NCBI GenBank assembly: GCA_963920635.1
Contig: OY987303.1
Coordinates: forward strand, 49,537,223 to 49,601,222
DNA from: Pseudeuparius sepicola
Taxonomy: Eukaryota > Arthropoda > Insecta > Coleoptera > Anthribidae
Direction of reading: 5' to 3'
DNA length: 64,000 nucleotides
The notes beneath the pieces were generated by a model. It was not told where the DNA came from. It was given only the letters and a program-made list of their open reading frames with translations, and made no database searches. Positions 56,401 to 64,000 of the stretch are shown here, piece by piece (position 1 is the stretch's first letter; each line of letters starts with the position of its first letter). The position numbers and the translations under genes are program-made.

Positions 56401-58216
56401 GCAGCTTTCACTTTCTCTTACTGGTATATATTATATTTATTTCATATTAGTTTTATTAAATCATTCTATATTTGAATAATCATTCTGTCATTGAATAAAT
56501 TGTTTTTAAATTATAAATATCATTTTTTGGATTATTAAAATGCCCCGACACTGTAGTGTTGTAGGAAGTAAAACATATTACAAAAGCCAGGAAGAAAATG
56601 TTACCATAACAAAATTTGCTTTGCCTGGAGATAAAAATTTGCGAAAAAAATATATTCGTCAAATTTCAACTGCGATTTCATTTCTAAAAAACCCTTAAGT
56701 ATGTGTGACTAACACATTTTCAAGAAAGTTAAACAATTAAAGTGGACAAATGTGTTGTGGGAGGAAAATACCTATAGAGAATATCACCTAAGCTAAAGGA
56801 AGGTGCTGTCCCAACAATTTTTGAGAATGTGCCAAAATATTTGAGTGGAATGCCGTTTAATTCTCAGCCGAAAGCAGCTGAGGCAGGTTGAAAATTGTGA
56901 AAAAGCAATTATAGAAAGCCTGGATGCACAAAACCAATAATATAATAAAAAATGCCGCTTATATACAGTGTGGCCCGTTTGGAATGGAGACACCTCTGTA
57001 AAATTGTTATTTTTGCTCCGATTTTGAAAAACTTTTTTTGTTAGATAGATCTCTGAAAATACCATTCGACACACCTTCCAATTGTTTTGAAAACCAAACA
57101 CATGGCTAACTGCGACATTTTTTATACCCCCAAAATTCGAGAAATTATATTACGCATTTTTTTATCAAAAAAATTTACTAAAAAAAGTTGTTTAGAATGA
57201 ACCAAAAATCCCAAATCCAAAGTTTTATCAAAATCAAAAAATAAAAAATTTCCGAAAAAAATAAATTGAAGGCCCAAAAATCACATTTTAATGAATTTAT
57301 ACGCATAGCAAAGTGTGCCGTGGAAATTTGAAGTTAAAAAATTAACTTTGCTAACCGTAAAAATTGATTAAAATGTGATTTTTGGACCTTCAATTTATTT
57401 TTTTCGGAAATTTTTTATTTTTTCATTTTGATAAAACTTTGGATTTGGGATTTTTGGTTCATTCTAAACAACTTTTTTTAGTAAATTTTTTTGATAAAAA
57501 AAATGCCTAATATGATTTCTTGAATTTTGGGGGTATAAAAAATGTCGCAGTTAGCCATGTGTTTGGTTTTCAAAACAATTGGAAGGTGTGTCGAATGGTA
57601 TTTTCAGAGATCTAACAAAAAAAGTTTTTCAAAAGCGGAGCAAAAATAACAATTTTACAGAGGTGTCTCCATTCCAAACGGGCCACACTGTAGAAGTAAG
57701 TTGGTCACGTGACTTCGCGATTCTGCGTTAGCGCCATGGCCTGCCTTTATCATTGGCCTCGGAAGACAGAATACAGAGCCATCTTGTGAAATATGTAATA
57801 AAATGGAGTCCAACTTTTACCTAATTTTTCACACTCCCGATATACTGTTTGGATATAAACTATGTAGTAGGTACTTACTGCATTCTTCATTTTAGAGTGT
57901 AATTTAAAACTGAGAAAGATGATCTACAATTATTGATCTACAGTAGATTAATTGCCAGCTCCATTTGACAAGATGAGCTCTCTGTATTCTGTCTTCTCTG
58001 TCATCGAATAACCTTCTTTACAAAAAAAAAAACAAAATACCATCAGAAGCTAGTGGTGGAAAAAATTTGTAGTATTTCACTCACCGCACTCTTCCCAAAT
58101 GGCACCAGTTTAAGGTTGATGTAGGGTGCCAAGGCCGGCCAATTAGGATGCAGCTGATCTCGGACGAACCTCAGACTGTCTGGACATAATGACTCGAATA
58201 GCACCTCAACGTTCAG
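47349..58216 (-). CDS. GILT: GILT-family thiol reductase-like protein (5' end missing)
   Basis: Exons on the - strand are 58216-58085, 55270-55094, 51375-51235 and 47468-47349. All junctions are phase 0 with GT-AG sites, giving 189 residues plus a stop. It starts LNVEVLFESLCPDSLRFV, the opening of a mature GILT domain. It then has CQHGASECAGNRMLSC, an exact match to the family signature CQHGx2ECx2Nx4C, then KFVPTVLYNGQFNQNLQ and a C-terminal VVCQLIQ. GILT proteins reduce disulfides in acidic endosomes and lysosomes, and insect members are linked to immunity. The active site is C-P-D-S rather than C-x-x-C, as in many insect members, so classical reductase chemistry is uncertain. The exon with the signal peptide was not found in 58217-64000. 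The gene converges on mael. Confidence 0.93.
47469..48434. other. GILT intron 3, right part without known elements
   Basis: No element or gene recognised in about 950 bp. The - strand ORF at 48281-48502 extends into the neighbouring terminal repeat and has no family signature. Confidence 0.4.
48435..50984. repeat. 2.55-kb TACAGGGTG-class element with two internal hairpins
   Basis: The ends are CAGGGTGATTCAGTTGCGG (48435) and ATACGGTCACCCTG (50984), both flanked by TA, with GGGGATCT and its inverse GATCCCC inside them. The interior is two separate long palindromes: one over about 48500-49560 centred near 49050 and one over about 49700-50860 centred near 50180 (for example GGACATTTCCAAGTTTAAC against GTTAAACTTGGAAATGTCC). 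No coding region is supported. Confidence 0.82.
51235..51375 (-). CDS. GILT: GILT exon 3 of those found
   Basis: Acceptor TGATTTCAG, donor GTAAGT, phase 0. It encodes CAQLVGLPFDEVAKCYQSKE, then GTQHQLTAELATARIAPKFV, then PTVLYNG. The C-x-x...C-x-S/G then PxVxxNG layout is that of the thioredoxin-like core around the cis-proline. Confidence 0.92.
51575..52660. repeat. Region with inverted repeats in GILT intron 2
   Basis: A TACAGGGTGCTCC end lies at 51572-51584. Further in, 51795-51865 (GTTACTTGCGCTGTTTTTTT, then TTTGAGGTTATCTTTT) is inverted at 52585-52665. The two do not obviously belong to one element. The ORFs here lack family signatures. Confidence 0.45.
52669..52830 (+). repeat. CTGGACC-family fragment
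   Basis: Similar to the first 150 bp of 45721-46596 (ACACTATATTAA, GACGTCATATTTTATTGTTG, TATTTATTATAGGTTATAA) but diverged and truncated. Confidence 0.65.
52927..54165 (+). mobile_element. CAGGGTGTTTCAGACC TIR element, copy 2 with extra segment
   Basis: Same ends and orientation as 36935-37826, flanked by TA on both sides. It contains an additional GC-rich block of about 365 bp (about 53281-53645) absent from copy 1. That block yields overlapping short ORFs on both strands with no domain I recognise. Confidence 0.85.
54582..55022. repeat. Fold-back element with CTGGCAGAAAGTTGG ends
   Basis: The left end CAGGGACTGGCAGAAAGTTG pairs with the right end CAACTTTCTGCCGGTTTCTG, with TA on both sides. 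Arms carry GGACACAAA and TTTGTGTCC. Fragments of this family are at 46620-46720 and 32690-32790. Confidence 0.82.
55094..55270 (-). CDS. GILT: GILT exon 2 of those found, with family signature
   Basis: Acceptor TATATTACAG, donor GTAAGT, phase 0. It encodes SLEGGAKFVCQHGASECAG, then NRMLSCALTRLESNAQ, then EYTACFMGAYKKGAPEGLL. It contains the complete CQHGx2ECx2Nx4C signature. The first residue is part of a spliced codon series; the TTG near the exon start is not a start codon. Confidence 0.95.
55271..56539. other. GILT intron 1 (of those seen), left part
   Basis: Unassigned AT-rich sequence with no supported gene. 55960-56010 shares AGAGAAGACAG-type words with the inverted repeat at 57760-58000. 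Confidence 0.35.
56540..56894 (+). pseudogene. THAP-domain relic (P-element- or THAP-protein-like)
   Basis: ATG at 56540 opens MPRHCSVVGSKTYYKS, then TKFALPGDKNLRKKYIRQI. This matches the start of a THAP zinc-finger domain (M-x2-x-C at the N-terminus, then F-x-x-P-x-D-x2-L-R-x-K-W/Y). The second zinc Cys is Ser (VVGS). A stop follows at 56696-56698. About 85 bp later another frame reads SPKLKEGAVPTIFENVPKYL, carrying the AVPTIF motif that closes THAP domains. The region between is frame-broken. It is on the strand opposite to GILT, inside its intron. Confidence 0.75.
56966..57690. repeat. 725-bp fold-back, TACAGTGTGGCCC ends
   Basis: The ends CAGTGTGGCCCGTTTGGAAT and ATTCCAAACGGGCCACACTG are perfect inverted copies flanked by TA. 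Arms of about 350 bp meet near 57325. Two oppositely oriented ORF-like stretches are just the arms. Confidence 0.92.
57755..58005. repeat. Possible MITE next to GILT exon 1
   Basis: GAAGACAGAATACAGAG near 57762 is matched by CTCTGTATTCTGTCTTC near 57980-57996. The pairing is short and the middle does not fold well. Confidence 0.5.
58085..58216 (-). CDS. GILT: GILT first exon found: mature N-terminus and active site
   Basis: Acceptor TTTTCGTACAG, donor GTGAGT, phase 0. It encodes LNVEVLFESLCPDSLRFV, then NWPALAPYINLKLVPFGKSA. The CPDS box lies 11 residues in. The LKLVPFGKA strand then runs straight into the CQHG exon, as in the family. Confidence 0.94.
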
Positions 58217-58336
58217 CTGTACGAAAACAAACAACAGTAAAATCAGTACAACATTAAGGTAAGCTAAATACGGGAATTTTCCTTATAAATTTTAGTAAAA
58301 ACGTCACCAGAAAAAATTATTTAAAAATCAAATATA

Positions 58337-59608
58337 CAGGGTGCATCAGTTTTTTGTAGCAGGACTTTAACAGGTGATAGATCTTCAAAAAATAACGGCA
58401 CTTTTTCGTATAAACTATATCTTTTTAAGGCCTTAGAAAAAAGTTACAGGGTGTTAAAGTTGGAAGAAATATGCGGACTTTATTGAATATTTACCAAACT
58501 AGTTGAGATATTTAAGTCATATTTGGTATACGTTAAAACGGCCTGGGTTAGCATAAAACCTGTTAATATCGAACACCTTGCACAACCAGTGGCGGAGAAG
58601 TGGGTAATTGGTAAAATTATTTTTAGAAAAAAAATTAATCACCTTGTATTTTAACAAAAGGTATTGATTTTTTTATGTAGATTTTAATTGCAGACAAAAA
58701 TGTCCTCTTGGTATTTGTTCGCATGTATTACAGTTTAATGGCAAATTTCATTTTTTTGTATTATTTCGGGGTATTTCTGAAAAATTATCTAAAAAATTTG
58801 CTCCATAAGTAAGGCCTGGTTCATACAGCTTCTTTATCTTTTAATTTTTCTTTTTCTTTAAGAAATATTAAATGTCATTGGTCAGTTCAAATCAAGGGAC
58901 AAATGCCATTGGTTATTTCTTAAAAATAAAGTAAAATTAAAAGATAAAGAAGCTGCATGAACCAGGCTTTACACTTAATGTAGAAAAAACGTGTTTCTTA
59001 CTTTAAATAATAAAGTAACTTTTTCCAATAAACTAACCCATTCAAGGTTTTACTTTTCAAGATACAGAGCGTAACCTTAATTGTACCTTCCTTAAAGGTT
59101 TTAGTCCCTGTAACTTCAAAAGTATAGCCTTAAATAGGTAAGTTTATTGGAAAAAGTTACTTTATTTAAAGTAGCAAACACATTATTTCTACTTTAAGTG
59201 TTACTTATGGAGCAATTTTTTTAGATAATTTTCAGAAATACCCCGAAATAATACAAAAAACTGAAATTTGCCATTAAACTAGAACATATGCGAACAAATA
59301 CCAAGAGGACATTTTTGTATGAAATTAAAATCTACATAAAAAATCCAATACCTTTTATTACAATACAAGGTGATTCATGTTTTTTTTTCTAAAAATAATT
59401 TTACCAATTATCCACTTCTCCGCCACTGGTTGTGCAAGATGTTCGATATTAACAGGTTTCATGCTAACCCGTGCCGTTATAGCGTATACCAAATATGACT
59501 TAAATATCTCAACTAATTTGGTAAATATTCAATAAAGTCCACATATTTCTTACAATTTTAACACCCTGTAACTTTTAAGGCCTTAAAATGTTATAGTTTA
59601 TAGAAGAA
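58337..59608. repeat. TACAGGGTG-class fold-back, right end truncated
   Basis: The left end CAGGGTGCATCAGTTTTTTG and the arms are homologous to 43522-44694. The right arm stops near 59608, short of the terminus. A 154-bp MITE (58814-58967) is inserted in its left arm. Confidence 0.8.
58814..58967. repeat. Small MITE with GCCTGGTTCATACAGC ends
   Basis: GCCTGGTTCATACAGCTTCT and AGAAGCTGCATGAACCAGGC pair with one mismatch. The sister fold-back (near 43998-44010, CCATAAGTAAGACTCAAAG) lacks it, giving an empty site. Confidence 0.87.
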
Positions 59609-60058
59609 ACTGTTTGCCATGTTTGGTATTCAATATAAACTGGAATGTCTCCAACGAAAAAAGTAAGACTTTTAGAAACCTGTGCAAATTCAAAAGACAA
59701 AGGTACAATAGAACGGAAATTATAATAATTTAAGCTGTAGCATTAACTGAAATACATTGACTGAAATTATTTCAATCAACGGATATAGTGAATTGTTCGA
59801 CAAAAACATCATATTATAACCATTATTTTAATTGAAAATCTATTTAAAAAAAACAATTTTGTATTAATATCCATGCATATTTGACATGTTTTGAATGATT
59901 TTAGACTACATCTCCATAACCAAATAATGTCGAGACGAAACTATCGAAAATTATCCTAAGATTATTTGTTTCAATAATAACCACCAAACTCAGTGAGTAT
60001 ACAGTGTTTCCCCGGATAGGTGAAACGAATCAGTAAATTGCCCTCTTTGTAGGTTTTA

Positions 60059-61287
60059 CCTATGGAGGGTAGAGGTAAGGAGGACCATCTCTGTTATAAA
60101 ATTCTCCATCGAAACCATTAAATTCGGATAGCGCTGGTGTTTCCCCCGGGTACAATACAATACATCTTTATTTCAAAAATACAAAATACAGTGAAATTGC
60201 AGTCAAACAGCTGAGATTTACAGCAAAGAACCCCTACCGTAGATAAGAAGATCCTTACAACTAAGAAACTCATCCACACTGTATGATTCCCGACTGACCA
60301 GCATATTAAAAATCATGTTTTTACAGACACTCAAATTATGTACTTCCTTCATAACCCCTGGCATCTTATTAAAAAAACTTATACAATTATTGTAAGAGGC
60401 ATTCTTTTCAGTAAGTGTAAGTCTATGACGAGGATATGAAAGATTTAATATACGAGTATTATAGGCATGTCGCATTTGTTCTAGTTGAAAAATCTGTTTA
60501 TTTTTAAAAACAAATAAAATACATTCTTGTATAAAAATGAAAAACATGACCAATTTGAGAGGAATCACAAAAAAAAAACAGAATACCATCTAACAAGGGA
60601 TTCAAAGTTTGCATGGTACACTGATATTAGGGGTTTCTTATGTAGATACTGTGACAGAACCCTCAAGCTGTAGCAAACTGAGCTTAGCACATGGATCCAC
60701 AGGCACTCCACCTATTTGAATTTTATGCGGTGTACCAATATTGGAACGTTTAGTTTTAAAATGCATTACTTTTGTTTTTTAGTTATTTAGTATTAATCTT
60801 TCATTTCCAATCCAGTTTTCTACTTCATCAAACTTTCTACCTGTTAAATCCACAGCCTCAGAGAGGCTCTCTGCTGTCACCAATAGATTTGTGTCATCTG
60901 CATAATTAACAATACTGCAACTCGCTTCACTAACTCTTGTACTGAAGTCATTAATATAAATATTAAAAAGCACCGGTCCGACAATGCTACCCTAGGAATA
61001 AGTAATGGTTCCAATTCCGACTTTGCTTTATCATGTTCCTTATCAATAACCACTCTTTGAGTTCTATTTGACAGGAATGACTGTATCCATAACAGAGCAT
61101 TACCTCTAATGCCATAATGTTCCAACTTGAGAAGCAGCAACCCATGGTCAACACAATCATACGCCTTTGTAAAATTGATAAATATTCCCAAGGCAGCTAA
61201 ATTACCTTCCAGTGTTCCAGTGACAGTATATATGTAATCAAATAATGCAGTATATGTTGAAATACCTTTAAGAGCCTCTACCCTCCA
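60059..61287. repeat. CTATGGAGGGTAGAGG ends flanking a LINE fragment
   Basis: The word CTATGGAGGGTAGAGG at 60060 is inverted at 61271-61286 (CCTCTACCCTCCATAG). The left 100 bp resemble 3063-3170. The LINE fragment fills the space between. Confidence 0.6.
60158..61280 (-). pseudogene. CR1/Jockey-like LINE ORF2 fragment with damaged reverse transcriptase
   Basis: On the - strand, 61299-60990 covers fingers and palm: LGIFINFTKAYDCVDHGLLL, LKLEHYGIRGNALLWIQSFL, SNRTQRVVI. The first catalytic Asp position reads Asn (FINFTKA instead of FxDFxKA). A frameshift near 60990 moves the frame to LFNIYINDF and NYADDTNLLV, the YADD box. 60589-60218 encodes the C-terminus (AYNTRILNLSYPRHRLTLTE, SYNNCISFFNKMPG, SYSVDEFLSC). 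AATAAA and a TGTATTGTATTG tail end it at about 60158. It is 5'-truncated and inactive. Confidence 0.9.
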
Positions 61288-61299
61288 TAGTTTTACCAC

Positions 61300-64000
61300 A
61301 AAATTAAAGAAACTTGTTCGGAGTGAAAAACTGAGCAGGTGTAAAAAATGTTCAGTAGCCTAGGCCTACCTTGATATTTTTTCTGCTAAAACATTTAATT
61401 TAAGAAAATTAAATCTAATTTTTGTTGTCCAAACAGTTTAAATGAGTGAACAAAATTTGAACTTAGTTTCCTAATGTAAGCAAAAAATATTACATAGGTA
61501 AGTCAACTGGTGGAAGGTGGTAATTTTTTTCTTTGTTAAGTATGGGCCCAATGGACCTAGCATTCATTACCCCCTCCACTAAAAATCATGAAATAAACGG
61601 CTCACCCTCACACTAGGAGTACCCCAGAAGCAACTGAACGATTGTGCGGGGGAGGGGGGCAATTACTACTATTTTGTCTTCGTTGCCATTTGCGGCAACG
61701 GATTATAATTATTAAAGAAAACGCAAATAATATACAACATTAGTACACAAGTGTGACTAAAAACTAAAACTAACTAAACTTAAAAATTATGTTTAACTAG
61801 CATAAATATTGTAAACAAATAATAATCCATATAATTTGTTTCTCTTATCGTCAAAATAAATATCTTTTGGTAAATATTTTCTTTATTTTCCACATGCTGG
61901 CAGAAAAAAATTGTTCTAAGTGAACATTATCTTCTCCGCTCTAGACTGCTTGATCGAACTCCGCTTTGTGCATGTCATTCGGTCTACTGCAGTGTGCGAA
62001 AGAATATTACCACTTTCTGCACTTGTTAAGTGTTTTTCCGACGAAAACATTTGAGATGAGCTAAGAACCAAATTGTCAGGTTTCAGTGTTTTCAAAAAAA
62101 AAATCCCCACATTTTGAAATAAATGGGTGGAAAGTTTTCCTTATGCCACCCTGTATATTAGAGTTTAGAGCAAACATTTTATTTTTTTTCGAATAAATCA
62201 GATTTCTTTAACAGAACAAATAGAACTATCCGTAGTCACCACATTACATGTGAGATATTTGATGCTGGTTTGAAAATATCAAAAGTTGAAAACCATATAT
62301 TTAGGGTTATTAAATGTATCATAATTATCAATGTTAATAGACTGGAATCATTGATGACAATTTAATATAGGAACAGCTTTTTTACTGTATGCATTAAATT
62401 TTAAATCTCAAGGAACAACCTTTATTAGTAGAGGACATGTAATCTTCAGAACAGGATGTGATTTAATAATTAGGTATGCATGCACAATGGCTATTATAGG
62501 TATAGTTGCAAGGTTAGGAATTTTTTGGTTGAATATTTCCCAACATACATATTGAAGATTTCCCAACATATATAGTTTATAAAAAAAAAACTAGGTCCAG
62601 TTCATTCGGCAACCCAAAAGAAAACAGAAAAAGTACATGGTGTTGCGTAGGCCCTAAAGTATACCCTGAACTCTTTTAAGATATTGTAATTTCCTATGCC
62701 TCATTTAAACAATTTTTCGTGAAATTTCTATAAACTACTTTTAATGAACAAAACCTCTACTTTTTTATTTTTTATACTGAATTAAAACACAATAAATATT
62801 ATGTTCAAAAAATGATTGTTTTTAGAATTTTTAATAGCTTAGAAATAAGTTAAAAATGATTGTTTTTAGAATTTTTTAGTAGCTCAGGAATAATTAAAAT
62901 ATTGATGCTAAATTAAATTGTGTAACAAAAATGAAATTATATGCATTTGAAGCACAGAAAATCTAGCCTATGGTGATAGGCTACATTTAAAGAGGATCTA
63001 CCTTATCACATTTTTTATTATTTGTTTAAATGTAAGATTTTTAAAAATAAGATTGCGATTTAAGAGACTATGCAAAATTCGCTCAACAGAAAAGTACTTT
63101 TTTCGGTTAAAACCGTCCTTTGATTAACTCTCAATCGTAATAAAAATTGCCATATCTGATACTTCCTCAAGATCAGAGCATTTCTTAAAAGCAAACCAAA
63201 CATATAATTTTTTAATAGAAACACCCCAAGGCGTATACCTATATTCTTTGTATATGCCTTGGAGTCACTTTTTTTAATCTACTTGTAATTACGATTAAAA
63301 CGGTATAAAACATCATACCATTATCTTTTACCATTTAGATTTATGAAATATTTAATTTTCAAATTTTATACAAAATCTATTTATTGATCTCGCAATAAAG
63401 ATAAACGATTAATATTATAATTAAGTAATATTATTAGTTAGGTATTACCGGAATTCATTCATATAATATTTTTATTTTAAAATCCACAAAACCAAGTTAA
63501 ATAAAGTTTAAAAAAATAAAATAATTCGGTTATACATCTGTTTTATACCATTTTAATGTAAAGACAAGTAGATTTGAGTGTTCCCGTAAAAAAACTATTT
63601 GCCCCGCTTTTTAGAACCACCCTGTACATAGTCATAGTATAAGACACAAAAAACCTTTTTGTAATATGCAACTTTTATTAAAAAGATTTTCTAGCTTAAA
63701 AACTAATTCTATGTAGTTAAGGGGGTGGGATTGTCCCTGTATATTATACAGGGTTGCCAATTTGAAACGGAAGCACGCGTAAAATTTTTATTTTTCATCC
63801 CATTTTAGTCCGTTTTTTTCTCTGAAAATAGGTCGCAAAAACTACTTTGGTGCAAAATTTCAGTTCTTAATCTCAATTTTCAAGGCCTACTAATTTTTTT
63901 ATAGTAAAAAATGAAAATCATTTAGCAATTTTTCTTACTTGAGATCTACACAAAAAATATACAGGGAGTTCAGGTGTGTCATGGAATCCATTCAAAACAG
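61300..64000. other. Right end of window, no gene recognised
   Basis: AT-rich. It contains lone CACCCTGTA ends (62147-62155, 63620-63628) and TACAGGGTTGCC at 63748, whose following 180 bp resemble the left arm of 33645-34345. A copy extending past the window edge is likely. No exon with a signal peptide and a phase-0 donor for GILT was found on the - strand. Confidence 0.5.

Noticed and set aside
57226..57420. Possible structured RNA from the strong hairpin
   Set aside because: The fold is fully explained by the two arms of the TA-flanked fold-back at 56966-57690.
61916..62110. Candidate signal-peptide exon for GILT (64-residue ORF)
   Set aside because: The sequence lacks a hydrophobic core and no phase-0 donor follows that would join the LNVEV exon.
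59640..64000. Endogenous viral elements or a third host gene
   Set aside because: Apart from the LINE fragment no protein signature was seen on either strand.

Overview
The window is eukaryotic and almost certainly from an insect. It is AT-rich, has two intron-split protein genes with GT-AG junctions, and carries a very dense load of DNA transposons, fold-back MITEs and decayed retroelements. The order of insect cannot be settled from the sequence. No bacterial, phage, CRISPR, rRNA or convincing tRNA features were found.

Host genes. (1) On the + strand, nine exons between 7265 and 43304 encode an HMG-box plus MAEL-domain protein of about 476 residues. This is a Maelstrom (mael) orthologue, a factor of the nuclear piRNA/transposon-silencing pathway. 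All eight intron junctions keep the reading frame, and the exons join at phases 0, 1, 1, 0, 0, 0, 0 and 1. (2) On the - strand, four exons between 58216 and 47349 encode the mature part of a GILT-family (gamma-interferon-inducible lysosomal thiol reductase-like) protein. It has the family signature CQHGx2ECx2Nx4C and a CPDS active site. Its signal-peptide exon was not found and probably lies to the right. The two genes converge tail to tail, about 4 kb apart.

Layout. 1-7240: upstream of mael; fold-back at 198-1062, a 4.6-kb terminal-inverted-repeat (TIR) element at 2460-7062 and a nested hAT element at 5154-6510. 7241-11081: mael exons 1-4. 11082-22153: an 11-kb intron with three more hAT elements, LINE 3' ends, several inverted-repeat elements and a Penelope-like relic just before exon 5. 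22154-29572: exon 5, a 2.4-kb TIR transposon with a broken DDE transposase, then exon 6. 29573-36375: a 1.85-kb TIR element, fold-backs, exon 7, a 177-bp tandem repeat, a second hAT transposase relic and exon 8. 36376-43304: nested TIR elements and the last mael exon. 43305-47348: fold-backs between the genes. 47349-58216: the GILT gene, with more than ten element copies in its introns. 58217-64000: fold-back families, a CR1/Jockey-like LINE with a damaged reverse transcriptase, and unassigned AT-rich sequence.

Main patterns. Many otherwise unrelated fold-back elements share the end TACAGGGTG at TA target sites. Three hAT elements (8-bp target duplications) each fill their ends with arrays of a different short palindrome. 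One family makes 7-bp duplications of the form GTTARRR. A gene that protects against transposons is thus itself built mostly of transposons.
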